A DNA stretch of 64,000 nucleotides from Bacteroidota bacterium (GCA_024279425.1 JAJRRO010000038.1:62001-126000), one strand, 5' to 3'. Shown: positions 8,747 through 17,849, numbered from the stretch's first letter. Notes: generated by a model from the letters alone, not told the origin. A program made the numbers and translations.

Positions 8747-8797
8747 TTTGGAAATAGCGTTTTCAAAATAAAAAAATCATAACCAGTTAATTTAAAG

Positions 8798-9982
8798 ATG
8801 ATTAAAGTAGAAGGTGCCAGACAATTAATATTTGACCACACAGAATATTTAGAGAAATATAGAATCAATCTAAGTAAAGGGATAACCTATTGCTTAGCAG
8901 AAGATATCTTCTCCCCCATAAGCATGCCTCCTTTTAGACAATCGGCCATGGATGGTTATGCCTTAAACTTAACCAAAAGCAGCACTCGGTCCTATTCTCT
9001 TGTTGGTGAAATAAAAGCTGGAGACAATTACAACCCGGAATTAAAAAAAGGACAGGCAGTTCGCATTTTCACTGGTGCTCCCGTTCCTGATTCAGCACAT
9101 GCCGTTGTTATGCAGGAGAAGGTAAGCACTAATGGCGAGACGATTACTATTGATGGCCCTGTGGCAGAAAGGGATAATATTCGCCCAGTAGGTGAACAAA
9201 TACAAAAGGGTGGATTGGCTTTGGAAAAAGGAACTAAGTTAAACGCTGCCGCCATTGGATATTTAGCCTCATTGGGAATTTCAGAAATAGAGGTTTACAA
9301 AAAGCCGAGAATAGCAGTCGTGATTACAGGTGATGAACTTACCAAGGCAGGGGGAAACCTAGATTACGGGAAAATATATGAAAGCAATGGAATTATGTTG
9401 GCAAGTGCTTTAAATGGTATTCACTTTACGGATGTTTCAACATTCAGGGTCGCGGACGACTACCAGAGCACATATAAGGTACTGGACCAGGCAATATCGG
9501 AACACGATGTAGTCATAATTACAGGCGGCATTTCCGTGGGCGATTACGATTATGTTGGAAGCGTTCTTCAAGATTTATCTGTGGAGCAAATTTTTTATAA
9601 GGTTAGGCAGAAGCCCGGAAAGCCGCTTTTTTTTGGAAAAAAGGGGAATACCTACATTTTTGCATTGCCCGGAAACCCGGCGGCAGCCCTAAGCTGCTTT
9701 TATGTTTATGTTTGGCCAGCTCTGCAAAAAATGTCGGGAGACCCAGCAATTCCCCATCTGGCAAGTACCATGGTGAAATCTAATTCAAACTACATTAAAA
9801 AAGGTGATAGGGCACAGTTTTTAAAAGCAATCTTAAACGAAAACGGGGTTACTATTCTTAAAAGTCAAGGTTCGGCTATGCTACAAACTTTTGCTTTGGC
9901 GAATGTTCTGGTTTACTTGCCTGAAGAACATGGAGACATACATATTGGAGACACAGTCCAGATTATCCCCTTACCCAACTAA
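8798..9982 (+). CDS. moeA: Molybdopterin molybdenumtransferase MoeA
   Basis: A 394-aa enzyme that inserts molybdate into adenylylated molybdopterin, needed here for the NapA cofactor. Seen features are PPFRQSAMDGYAL near residues 45-57, GEIKAGD, RIFTGAPVPDSAHAVVMQE, ITGDEL and the MPT-binding TGGISVGDYDYV, then a PGNPAA motif. The length is standard for the family. It is divergent from napD across a CRP/FNR-type palindrome, so it is probably induced together with denitrification genes. The ModE-like gene follows by 7 bases. Confidence 0.95.
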   Translation: MIKVEGARQLIFDHTEYLEKYRINLSKGITYCLAEDIFSPISMPPFRQSAMDGYALNLTKSSTRSYSLVGEIKAGDNYNPELKKGQAVRIFTGAPVPDSAHAVVMQEKVSTNGETITIDGPVAERDNIRPVGEQIQKGGLALEKGTKLNAAAIGYLASLGISEIEVYKKPRIAVVITGDELTKAGGNLDYGKIYESNGIMLASALNGIHFTDVSTFRVADDYQSTYKVLDQAISEHDVVIITGGISVGDYDYVGSVLQDLSVEQIFYKVRQKPGKPLFFGKKGNTYIFALPGNPAAALSCFYVYVWPALQKMSGDPAIPHLASTMVKSNSNYIKKGDRAQFLKAILNENGVTILKSQGSAMLQTFALANVLVYLPEEHGDIHIGDTVQIIPLPN

Positions 9983-9989
9983 TACAGCC

Positions 9990-10343
9990 ATGACCTATAA
10001 GATAAAAAGTAGAGTTTGGATTGAAATTGATGATAAGGTCTTATTGGGAGAGGGCAGGGTACGACTATTAAATGCCATCGAGGAACAGGGATCTTTGTCA
10101 AAAGCTGCAAAAGTATTGGGGATGTCCTATAAAAAGGCTTGGACACTTATTGATGCCGTGAATAAATCAGCACATGAACCAGTTGTGATAAGTAGTATCG
10201 GTGGCAGGGATGGTGGAGGAGCAAAGCTTACGCCGTATGGTAGATCTTTGATTGTCGCCTTTGAGAAAATCAACAAAAATTGTTGGAACTATTTGAATGA
10301 ACAAGTAAAAAGTTTACCCATGATAAAATACCCGACGGAGTGA
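9990..10343 (+). CDS. ModE-like winged-helix regulator (N-terminal DNA-binding domain only)
   Basis: A 117-aa protein starting at ATG 9990, 7 bases after moeA. Residues 20-80 hold a LysR/ModE-type winged helix: LLNAIEEQGSLSKAAKVLGM, SYKKAWTLIDAVN, then GGRDGGGAKLTPYG. The C-terminal molybdate-binding (TOBE/MOP) domains of full ModE are absent, as in many short family members. It probably senses or regulates molybdate-related genes; how it would detect molybdate without the TOBE part is unclear. A longer in-frame start within moeA at 9891 is possible but adds sequence without homology. Confidence 0.85.
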   Translation: MTYKIKSRVWIEIDDKVLLGEGRVRLLNAIEEQGSLSKAAKVLGMSYKKAWTLIDAVNKSAHEPVVISSIGGRDGGGAKLTPYGRSLIVAFEKINKNCWNYLNEQVKSLPMIKYPTE

Positions 10344-10396
10344 TTTTTTTAACGTTCCGATAAGCGAAAACTCCATTATACTCACCGAATCACTCC
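10337..10396. terminator. Inverted repeat spanning the stop codons of two convergent genes
   Basis: GGAGTGATT (10337-10345) is complementary to AATCACTCC (10388-10396), and the left arm is followed by a T run (10344-10350). The arms contain the stop codons of the ModE-like gene and of the convergent membrane protein gene. The loop is long (42 bases), so a bidirectional terminator is plausible but not certain. Confidence 0.4.
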
Positions 10397-11595
10397 CTTA
10401 CTTTCAAGTTTCCCATTAATATAAAAAACAAGGCCAGGGAAACCCATATACTTGCCACCGCCAACGCCTCAAAATATCCTTCAAATAGTGGTAGCTTTTG
10501 CCAGACAACTATTCCTTTGCCAAAAATCAAGACTTCCGTTGTAAAAAAACCTATTAGATATAGATAAAAGAACCATTTATTAAGATGGAGCATCTTGTAG
10601 TACTCTACAAACAAAAAGAGGCCCAGGGTCACCACTCCTAGAAAAGTCCAATGCAAATATCCTATTGTAAAATCGGTTATGGTTGCGGCCAAATTTGAAA
10701 AATAGGGTAATGCGGTCAACAATTGGAGTGCGATTTTAATTCCAAATAAAATAGTTAGGGTGAGAAACAAATTCCTTTGGAACGGTGAAAATATTTGGGA
10801 TAGCCTATCTTTAAATTTTAAACTTGGCATCAAAAGAATACCAAATGCGATAATTTGAAATAACGCTCCCAGTCCACCCAATACAAAAAATGGCAAAGGT
10901 GGATTGGTCCACAACGTAGACAAGAAAAACGTAAACACTATTCCTAGGTTAATGTTATAAAAGAACTGCTTAAAATTTCTTACTGGAATTTCAATGTTGT
11001 TCTCCTCCATCACATAAAACAAAAGCCCAAGAAGTGCTAGGATCATCCAGCCGTTGTATTGAAAATGCAGGTAGAAATAAATGGCCAACCTGTACCAAAT
11101 AGACTCCGCACCCAAAGTGTTCATAATACCACCCAGCGTCCACGGTCCTAGACTTGACAATACCATATACCATAAAGCGAACTTTATACATTTAAAGGAA
11201 TAGGTTTTCTTCAATGAATCGGGAACGTTTTTGATAAAAAACCATGTGAACCAGTAGGAAGCAAACAAAAACAAGGTCGAAAAAATAATTGAAAACAAGG
11301 CGTACCCTTGAAATGGAAAGGACAGGAGCATTCCTATCAGGGTTGCTTGCGTAAACCAGAAAATACGACGGTACCCTTTACCAACAAACTGATTTTTCAA
11401 GTATAATTTGACCAATAGGGTTGTTATACCCACGTATACCCAACCCAATAAGGCAATATGCGAATGCGTATGTACTATGAATTTATAGGTAAAGGGAATT
11501 TCAATAGAATGAAAAGACCTCAGCACTACCCCAAGAACGGCAGCTAAAACAAAATAGCCCAAGGCCAGGTTAATGTGGTTCTTTAAATTAAACAT
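10390..11595 (-). CDS. Haem-copper-oxidase-like / NnrS-like polytopic membrane protein of the nos operon
   Basis: A 401-aa protein with about twelve hydrophobic helices. The second helix begins FIVHTHSHIALLGWVYVG; a histidine pair followed by GW is seen in haem-copper oxidase subunit I and in NnrS. A further HFQYNGW motif (residues 178-184) and a LHWTFLG segment add conserved histidines. It is too short for a full oxidase and lacks the usual copper-site HPEVY motif. It is the last gene of the leftward nos operon, 31 bases after nosY. Proteins like this may bind haem or copper and assist N2O respiration, but I cannot assign a reaction. Confidence 0.6.
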   Translation of the reverse strand: MFNLKNHINLALGYFVLAAVLGVVLRSFHSIEIPFTYKFIVHTHSHIALLGWVYVGITTLLVKLYLKNQFVGKGYRRIFWFTQATLIGMLLSFPFQGYALFSIIFSTLFLFASYWFTWFFIKNVPDSLKKTYSFKCIKFALWYMVLSSLGPWTLGGIMNTLGAESIWYRLAIYFYLHFQYNGWMILALLGLLFYVMEENNIEIPVRNFKQFFYNINLGIVFTFFLSTLWTNPPLPFFVLGGLGALFQIIAFGILLMPSLKFKDRLSQIFSPFQRNLFLTLTILFGIKIALQLLTALPYFSNLAATITDFTIGYLHWTFLGVVTLGLFLFVEYYKMLHLNKWFFYLYLIGFFTTEVLIFGKGIVVWQKLPLFEGYFEALAVASIWVSLALFFILMGNLKVRE

Positions 11596-11626
11596 TCTTA
11601 AAAGGATTTCAGAATGCGAATTTAAC

Positions 11627-12409
11627 CTAAAAATCCTTTCTTTTTGATTTATAGGCCAATCTCCAAATCGGGAGTATCGTCCATAGCAGCAACATAGAAA
11701 TTGAAATCATCAATCCTAAATTGGTACCAAAGAACGATTTAAAAACAGCCCCTGTATACCCTAATAGCGCAGAAATATCAAGTTTCAACAATATTAAGGT
11801 CCTTGATAGATCTATGGGATTAAGCATTGTTGCCACAAGGGAAAATGAATCCAAGGGGTACTCCTCAAGTAGTATCAGTGATAATAAAAACAAGCCATCA
11901 TAAATCACGGCCAAGAACAACCATAGCAATACGGCATATCCAAAGCCCTTTATTTTATTTTCGTTGGATATGGCAATGTTAAACGCCAAAGCCGTAAAAA
12001 TCAAGGTTAAAAATGCCCCCGTTATCAATAACAACGAAAAGTCCCAAATAGCGTCGCTTTTAAAAAGTCCGTATAAGACAAATGGCAATCCCAATCCCAG
12101 AACCAAACTCATGGTCAAAGACCCGGCGACTCCAAAATATTGTCCTAAAAAAATCGATGTTCGTTTTAATGGTTGCGCCAAAAGCAATTCTGTAAATTCC
12201 TTGGAGTTATAGAAATACATCACCCCGAAAATTGTACTTATTAGAGGAACCAGCACAATAATCACATTCATTAAGGTTATTACAGCTTTGGACAAGTCAT
12301 TGTTCAAAAACAACAATACAAAACCCAAAGCCAGATAAAAGAGAAAATACACATAGCTCCAGCGACTACGCATTAAATCGTAAAAACTATATTTTAGTAT
12401 CTTAAGCAT
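11627..12409 (-). CDS. nosY: NosY-type ABC transporter permease
   Basis: A 260-aa ABC-2 permease with six hydrophobic helices and the N-terminal pattern YSFYDLMRSRWSYVYFLFY, then FTELLLAQPLKRTSIFLGQY. It forms the membrane part of the NosFY transporter, which with NosD and NosL serves maturation of the copper-sulfur centre of NosZ. Its start overlaps the end of nosF by 8 bases, indicating translational coupling. Confidence 0.9.
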   Translation of the reverse strand: MLKILKYSFYDLMRSRWSYVYFLFYLALGFVLLFLNNDLSKAVITLMNVIIVLVPLISTIFGVMYFYNSKEFTELLLAQPLKRTSIFLGQYFGVAGSLTMSLVLGLGLPFVLYGLFKSDAIWDFSLLLITGAFLTLIFTALAFNIAISNENKIKGFGYAVLLWLFLAVIYDGLFLLSLILLEEYPLDSFSLVATMLNPIDLSRTLILLKLDISALLGYTGAVFKSFFGTNLGLMISISMLLLWTILPIWRLAYKSKRKDF

Positions 12410-13112
12410 CTGTCGTCTGGATTGATATAGCCGCTATGGCATGTTCAAAATCTGTTTGCTGGGTCTTGGCCATCAATTGTTGAATACTTCCCTTGAAATA
12501 AATATCTCCTTCCAAAAGGTATATTATTTCATCGGCCATTTCTTCAACAAATTGCATAATATGGGTGGTAATCAAAATAGTCTTGCCCTTACCCTTTTCT
12601 TGAAGAATCAATTCCTTTAATTTAATAAGTGATGCTGGATCCAATCCGGTGGTAGGTTCATCAAGAATAATCAAGGGACTATCGAACATAAAAGTCAAGA
12701 CTATATTTACTTTCTGTTTTGTACCCCCAGAGAGTGTTCCCAGTTTTTTATCTAAAAAAGTTTCAAGGCCAAACGTTTTGATCAATTCATCTTCCTTACT
12801 TTCTTTTTGACGAAGATCTTTTATCATACGGATAAGTTCTTTCACCTTAAGGTTACCTGGAAAGTTGGCAATCTGGGGCAGATAGTCTATTTCTTGACGG
12901 TATTTCCAGTTTTTTTTGATGGATTTGTCGAGTACGGAAATGCTTCCTTTGCTAGGTATGACCATCCCCAAGATACTTTTAATCAAAGTAGTTTTTCCTG
13001 AACCATTAGGGCCAAGAACGGCAAAGATTCCGCCTCCTTTGATGTCAAGATCCAAATTTGAAAGCACTTGATTCTTACCAAACTTTTTATGTAGATTCTC
13101 TATCCGTATCAT
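12402..13112 (-). CDS. nosF: NosF-type ABC transporter ATPase
   Basis: A 236-aa ATPase with Walker A GPNGSGKTT near residue 35, the signature LSGGTKQKV, Walker B PLIILDEPTTGLDP and a switch-region histidine in ITTHIMQ. It energises the NosFY exporter used in NosZ assembly. It overlaps nosD by 4 bases and nosY by 8. The assignment to Nos rather than another ABC system rests on operon context. Confidence 0.92.
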   Translation of the reverse strand: MIRIENLHKKFGKNQVLSNLDLDIKGGGIFAVLGPNGSGKTTLIKSILGMVIPSKGSISVLDKSIKKNWKYRQEIDYLPQIANFPGNLKVKELIRMIKDLRQKESKEDELIKTFGLETFLDKKLGTLSGGTKQKVNIVLTFMFDSPLIILDEPTTGLDPASLIKLKELILQEKGKGKTILITTHIMQFVEEMADEIIYLLEGDIYFKGSIQQLMAKTQQTDFEHAIAAISIQTTDA

Positions 13113-14347
13113 TCTGATTTTTTCATTAGCGGCATGGCATCCAAAAGATTATCAGGTGTAAAAACCGGTGAAACTTTTTCTGAAAAGTCAATAATATCCA
13201 TAAACAAACTCCGCAACAGCACTATAGTTTCAGGTGTGCGGTTTACAATGTATGAAAACAATTTTACTGGGCGATATGGCACATCGCCTATTCCGTCCTT
13301 ATCCAAATCATAACCGGTATAATCACTCCAATAATTTTTCTCGAATACATTATCGTTCAACTTGCTATTGTACGATATGTCAAAAGAATTATATAGAAAG
13401 TTGTTATTAACAAATGAATTGGTATAACAAGCTCCTCTTACCTTAATTGCCCAACCGTTCCTTATAAATTCGTTGTTGGCATAGGTAATGCGATTAGACC
13501 CTTCTATGTTCATGCCAATCGTATTTTCTTCAAAACTGTTTCCTGATATTTCGGCATCATTAATTTCTTTCAACAACAGTCCAAAAGAAGCCGTACCCCA
13601 ATTTTTCTTAAAGCTGTTATTGAGCATTTTTATCTTTTTCGAGAACATTACCGCAACACCAGCGCCATTGTTCTCAAAAGTATTGCCTTCATAAATATCA
13701 TTATTTGAAAACATAAAGTGCAACCCATACCGAACATTGTTCGAACTCGTATTGTTTTTTATAATAACATCATCCGAAAACTCCAAATAAATACCATCGC
13801 GCACATGTTGTACAATATTTTGTTCTATTTCAATATTTCGGCAATACCAAAGTTGAATTCCATTCCCGGAATTGAATTCCTCTACTGCATCCCCAATAAT
13901 ATTATTGTGAAAAACCCTTCCATCTTGTGATTTTTCCAGATAAATCCCAAAAAAAAGTTTCTCCAAAACCACATTTTGGATAAGGAAGTTTTTGCTTTTT
14001 ACAACCCGAATAGCAGCAAAATCTTTGGTGTAGCTAGTCCCTACATTTATAATAAACAAACCATCTACAGTAACATTGTCCGAGATTATGGTAATTATTT
14101 CACCTTTGTCTTCACCATCAATTACAGGAAATTCCTCGCCTAGTAATGTCAAGGGCTTATCAATTACAATATTGAATTCTTTGTAGGTGCCTCTTTTAAT
14201 CAAAAGGGTGTCATGGTCAGATGCCAATACAATCCCATCCTTAATGGACTTTACGTCGCAGGCGGCACAAACCTCAATGATTTCAGCCCATAAGGCAGTT
14301 CCCATTAGGAAAATCAAAACCGATAAAGACAACCGTAATTTATTCAT
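13109..14347 (-). CDS. nosD: NosD periplasmic copper-processing protein
   Basis: A 412-aa exported protein with a signal peptide (residues 1-22) and a right-handed beta-helix of the NosD/CASH type: repeats such as GIYLEKSQDGRVFHNNI, GIYLEFSDDVIIKNNT and GLHFMFSNNDIYEGNT. The C-terminal motif NYWSDYTGYDLDKDGIGDVP is typical of NosD. It helps build the CuZ site of nitrous oxide reductase. Its ATG shares one base with the preceding cupin stop codon. Confidence 0.95.
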   Translation of the reverse strand: MNKLRLSLSVLIFLMGTALWAEIIEVCAACDVKSIKDGIVLASDHDTLLIKRGTYKEFNIVIDKPLTLLGEEFPVIDGEDKGEIITIISDNVTVDGLFIINVGTSYTKDFAAIRVVKSKNFLIQNVVLEKLFFGIYLEKSQDGRVFHNNIIGDAVEEFNSGNGIQLWYCRNIEIEQNIVQHVRDGIYLEFSDDVIIKNNTSSNNVRYGLHFMFSNNDIYEGNTFENNGAGVAVMFSKKIKMLNNSFKKNWGTASFGLLLKEINDAEISGNSFEENTIGMNIEGSNRITYANNEFIRNGWAIKVRGACYTNSFVNNNFLYNSFDISYNSKLNDNVFEKNYWSDYTGYDLDKDGIGDVPYRPVKLFSYIVNRTPETIVLLRSLFMDIIDFSEKVSPVFTPDNLLDAMPLMKKSE

Positions 14348-14640
14348 TATCTGATTATCAAAAACTTCGAATTTGCATTTGCAACTACAAAATGGACGAC
14401 TTGCTTGGGGAAATTAAAATGTTGTTGTTTTTTTAACCGATAAGATTCTCCATTGATATGAAATTCAATATCCCCTTCCAAAACAATTAATTGCGCATTG
14501 GTTGGAGAGGAATGTTCAGGAAATGTGGTCCCTTTTTCAAGACAAATGCTAATAATCTCCAAAGTATCGGTCTTTACCAACTTACTGACTTGTAATTTAT
14601 CAAATTCTTGCTCCGCAATCTGATTGTTTGTATCGTACAT
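14347..14640 (-). CDS. Small cupin-domain protein in the nos operon
   Basis: A 97-aa cytosolic single-domain cupin. The pattern is ICLEKGTTFPEHSSPTNAQL, IVLEGDIEFHINGESYRL, then HFNFPKQVVHFVVA. The first cupin motif keeps one histidine (PEHSS) rather than the usual HxH, so metal binding may be altered. It lies between nosL and nosD in the same direction and shares one base with nosD. It may sense or buffer a metal or ligand; the function is unknown. Confidence 0.8.
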   Translation of the reverse strand: MYDTNNQIAEQEFDKLQVSKLVKTDTLEIISICLEKGTTFPEHSSPTNAQLIVLEGDIEFHINGESYRLKKQQHFNFPKQVVHFVVANANSKFLIIR

Positions 14641-14663
14641 ATTCTAACATTTATTTAAAAAAT

Positions 14664-14715
14664 AATGGTTAACAGAAATTACTGGACATCACATGTCCGC
14701 ATACCATTAACCATT
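14664..14715. repeat. Nested inverted repeats between nosL and the cupin gene
   Basis: In the 91-base gap, AATGGTTAA (14664-14672) pairs with TTAACCATT (14707-14715), and inside it GGACAT (14684-14689) pairs with ATGTCC (14693-14698) across a 3-base loop. The transcript could fold into a branched hairpin that protects or processes mRNA. No strong T run follows, so it is not an obvious terminator. Confidence 0.5.
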
Positions 14716-14731
14716 AAAAATTATTATTTGA

Positions 14732-15178
14732 TTACTGCACCTTAAATCTCGCCAGGAGCTCCTCCCAAGAATACAATTTCCCTTTATTTTCGGCTTCTAT
14801 TCCTTCTGCTTCATTTCTAGAGCTAAACGCAGACAAGTATTCACCCATGGGGCTTGGAATGTCCTTTGTTATTAAAAAAGTGGCCTTTTTGGCATCAATG
14901 AGCTCTCCAGGTGTTGGATAATCATTCACCAATAAAAATCCAATTGTAGTAACGTCCAAGTCCTTCAAATGATTCACCATACATTCCACAGCATCAAATT
15001 TGAATGCTTTCCCTTTTTTGGTCACTATTTGTGCGGCATGCTGCCTATCAACAATGGTCATTGAACAAAAATGACAACCATCCGTTCCATACGCTATTGG
15101 TACAGGATTCGCTGCACACCCACATAGTAGAAATCCCAATAAAAGGACTGCAAATACAGAAAATGGTTTAATTCCCAT
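14732..15178 (-). CDS. nosL: NosL copper chaperone lipoprotein
   Basis: A 148-aa lipoprotein with lipobox LCGC (acyl Cys about residue 21) and the NosL metal motif DGCHFCSMTI (Cys 35, Cys 38, Met 40), followed by HAAQIVTKKGKAFKFDAVECM. NosL delivers Cu(I) for NosZ assembly at the outer face of a membrane. The gene lies 9 bases after a membrane protein gene in the nos operon. Confidence 0.93.
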   Translation of the reverse strand: MGIKPFSVFAVLLLGFLLCGCAANPVPIAYGTDGCHFCSMTIVDRQHAAQIVTKKGKAFKFDAVECMVNHLKDLDVTTIGFLLVNDYPTPGELIDAKKATFLITKDIPSPMGEYLSAFSSRNEAEGIEAENKGKLYSWEELLARFKVQ

Positions 15179-15187
15179 CCGTTTTAA

Positions 15188-15769
15188 TTATTTTCCTTTT
15201 TTACCCACTAAAAATGCAAGAAATGACAATAACATACCTATTCCCATAAAAAATGCTCCCAATTGCGGGTAAGAATGCGCCCTGAAGTTAAGAATATCCT
15301 TTGAACCAAACAAAGGTGGTTGAAAACCCATTACCGAACCGTCAGGATTGGTAAACTTCATTATCGCTTTAGGATCGAGGTCATTCCCATAATCGTGTTC
15401 CCACAAATAAAAATCATATAAGCCGGCAGAACTCAAGACCACCATTAGAATAAACCAGTATAAATACCACTTGTAATTGGCTTTGAATGCAATCAACAAT
15501 CCAAGAATTGTAGTAATTATTATTCCTGCCGGAAATATCTTGAATTCAGGAATCGCATCAGGAATATATTTCATGCCCACATAATGGTTCATGAGATTTA
15601 TATTCTTAATGTCGTGGGGATTGGCGTCTGCAAAATCATTGATATAAATATCCATTCCTAAGGGTGTAGGATATTGTGGGGCTTCCAATGTAATATTCCA
15701 AAGTGGGAACACAAAAAGCATCAAGGGCAGCAAAACGCCCAACACCATTAAAATACGTGATTTTTTCAT
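15188..15769 (-). CDS. Conserved nos-operon membrane protein, unknown function
   Basis: A 193-aa protein with an N-terminal membrane segment (residues 6-24), a soluble stretch with NLMNHYVGMKYIPDAIPEFK (about residues 59-78), and further hydrophobic segments near 80-95, 100-120 and 168-188. I recognise it as the sort of protein that accompanies clade II nosZ in Bacteroidota but cannot name a domain. The conserved NHYVGMKYI region with a histidine could bind a metal. It sits between nosZ and nosL, behind a strong hairpin. Confidence 0.75.
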   Translation of the reverse strand: MKKSRILMVLGVLLPLMLFVFPLWNITLEAPQYPTPLGMDIYINDFADANPHDIKNINLMNHYVGMKYIPDAIPEFKIFPAGIIITTILGLLIAFKANYKWYLYWFILMVVLSSAGLYDFYLWEHDYGNDLDPKAIMKFTNPDGSVMGFQPPLFGSKDILNFRAHSYPQLGAFFMGIGMLLSFLAFLVGKKGK

Positions 15770-15792
15770 TTGAGATAAGGTTTAAGCTTGTA

Positions 15793-15826
15793 AAAAGCGG
15801 GTTGGTTTTAGGTGCAACCCGCTTTT
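15793..15826 (-). terminator. Hairpin directly after nosZ (attenuator or processing stem)
   Basis: AAAAGCGGGTTG (15793-15804) and CAACCCGCTTTT (15815-15826) form a perfect 12-bp stem with a 10-base loop. Read leftward it ends in a short T run, as in an intrinsic terminator. Because nosL, nosD, nosF and nosY follow in the same direction without another obvious promoter, partial termination or mRNA protection that favours nosZ over downstream genes is likely. Confidence 0.75.
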
Positions 15827-15860
15827 AAGTTTGAAATAAAACAATTAACCAAGGTGCCTT

Positions 15861-17819
15861 TTATTCACCCAAAGACCATGAAAGATCAATGTCTGAATCA
15901 GCAGGAGACACCCTAACATAACCCTGCATCTCTTGGTGTAAAGCGGAACAGAAATCTGTACAATAAAATGGCCATACCCCTACTTGTTTTGGCTCCCAAA
16001 CAAAGGATTCTGTTTGTCCGGGCATAATCAAGAGCTCAGAAGTGTTGGCGCCAATTACACTAACACCATGAGGAACATCATAATCCTGCTCCAAGTTAGT
16101 GACATGAAAATATACCTTATCCCCAACCTTAACACCTTCAATATTGTCAGGATTAAAGTGACTACGAATCATAGTCATATAAATATGTACCTCTTTGCCG
16201 TTACGTTCAACTCTTACATCAGCATCTGAAGTTGTGGCATATTTATGCTTGTTTTCTGTTAGACTATAAATCTTTTTAGAATTCGGTTTTATTAAATCAG
16301 CAGGTATGCCAGCGGCGTAGTGAGGTTCGCCAATTGTAGGGAAATCGAGTAATAATTCCATTTTTTCCCCAGAAATGTCAAATAACTGTGCAGATTGGGT
16401 TACTTCCGGCCCTGTTGGCAAGTACCTGTCTTTGGTAATCTTGTTCATAGCCAACGCATATTTTCCAAAAGGTTTTCTGGAATTTCCACCTGGAATCATT
16501 AAATGTCCAACAGAATAATAGGTAGATTGCCTATCAACTACCTCCCAAGTCTTAAGCTTCCATTTAACAACTTCTGAGGAAATAAAGAAAGTGGTATAGG
16601 CATTTCCTTGTCCGTCAAACTCCGTATGCAATGGCCCTAAACCTGCCTGATTTACAGTTCCTGCAAGAACATCTTCGAATTTCAAGATTGGAATACCATA
16701 GGCTTCACCGTCAAACTTCTTATTTTCAATGGCATCCAACATTTTTGTGAAAGAATGCACTGTTAGATTTGCTGATAATTTACCGTTGCCAACTATATAT
16801 TCACCTGATGGATCTACATCACATCCGTGAGGAGATTTAGGCGTAGGCAAGAAATATACCGCTCCTGGAACCTTTAAAGGATCTACTACTAAAACTTCTT
16901 TTTTCATAGTCGATGTAGCTGTATGAGTGTGCTCGTCATACACATTATGGGCATAATTTGTCGGCATTATTGTACCGCCCCCATTATTTACATATTCCTC
17001 GATTTTCTTCCAATTTACCGCGGCAATGAAATCCTTATCATTCTGAGAGGCATTAACCTCTAACAATGTACTTGCCTCCTCAGTATTATACGTAGTGAAG
17101 AAGAACCATCCGTGAGAAGCACCTCTGCCTGGGTGAGACAAGTCATAGTCAAAACCTGGCATTATAAGCTGAAATTTAATATCCATTCCACCATCTTCAG
17201 GATCCACACTAATAAAAGACAAGACTCCCTTGAAGTTCCCTTTGTATTCATTAATAGGCATATCTCTTTGAGGAACTGGCACCGAGAAACGGGTACCCGC
17301 AACCACATATTCTGTGTTTTCTGTCACAAAAGAAGAACTGTGGTTACCTGCACTGTTAGGCACCTCAATTATTTCGGTTGTTTCAAATGTGGTCAAATCA
17401 ATCTTGGCAATACGCGGTGTATTATTCCCATTGATGAATACAAAACGACCGTCTAACTCCCCATTGGTTTGGGATATATCTGGGTGGTGTGAATCATCCC
17501 AAGGAACAAAACCAAAAGAGGTGTTCAACATAGGTTTGGTTTCCTCATTATACCCATAGGCCTTTTCAGCATCCTGTGAAAAGACGGGGATAACCTTGAA
17601 TAACCGCCCTGAAGGAAGACCATAGACGGATAACTGTCCGCTAAATCCTCCCGAGATAAAGGCATAATAGTCATCATGCTCCCCTGGAGCAACATAAACT
17701 TTCTCAGCAGCACTAGAAGATAACGCTCCATTTGAAGAGCTCTTTCCTTGATCGCCACAACTTGTGAAGATTATAGCAAGCCCTAAAAGGCTAAGCATTG
17801 AATAACTAATTTTTTTCAT
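15861..17819 (-). CDS. nosZ: Nitrous oxide reductase NosZ (Sec/lipoprotein, clade II type)
   Basis: A 652-aa enzyme reducing N2O to N2. It has a Sec-type lipoprotein signal (FTSC, Cys 21), not a Tat signal, which marks the atypical clade II group. A beta-propeller carries the CuZ-type histidines in DDSHHPD, GASHGWFF, AHNVYDEHTH, SPHGCDVD and GPLHTEF. The C-terminal cupredoxin CuA motif is CTDFCSALHQEM (C620, C624, H628, M631). The gene is complete. It is preceded by fasciclin and cytochrome c genes and followed by a hairpin. Confidence 0.97.
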   Translation of the reverse strand: MKKISYSMLSLLGLAIIFTSCGDQGKSSSNGALSSSAAEKVYVAPGEHDDYYAFISGGFSGQLSVYGLPSGRLFKVIPVFSQDAEKAYGYNEETKPMLNTSFGFVPWDDSHHPDISQTNGELDGRFVFINGNNTPRIAKIDLTTFETTEIIEVPNSAGNHSSSFVTENTEYVVAGTRFSVPVPQRDMPINEYKGNFKGVLSFISVDPEDGGMDIKFQLIMPGFDYDLSHPGRGASHGWFFFTTYNTEEASTLLEVNASQNDKDFIAAVNWKKIEEYVNNGGGTIMPTNYAHNVYDEHTHTATSTMKKEVLVVDPLKVPGAVYFLPTPKSPHGCDVDPSGEYIVGNGKLSANLTVHSFTKMLDAIENKKFDGEAYGIPILKFEDVLAGTVNQAGLGPLHTEFDGQGNAYTTFFISSEVVKWKLKTWEVVDRQSTYYSVGHLMIPGGNSRKPFGKYALAMNKITKDRYLPTGPEVTQSAQLFDISGEKMELLLDFPTIGEPHYAAGIPADLIKPNSKKIYSLTENKHKYATTSDADVRVERNGKEVHIYMTMIRSHFNPDNIEGVKVGDKVYFHVTNLEQDYDVPHGVSVIGANTSELLIMPGQTESFVWEPKQVGVWPFYCTDFCSALHQEMQGYVRVSPADSDIDLSWSLGE

Positions 17820-17849
17820 TGTATTTGTTTTTGTAATTTATGTTTCGTT

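Noticed and set aside
14664-14715. A terminator after nosL
   Set aside because: The nested arms fold, but no T run follows in the direction of transcription; kept only as an inverted repeat.
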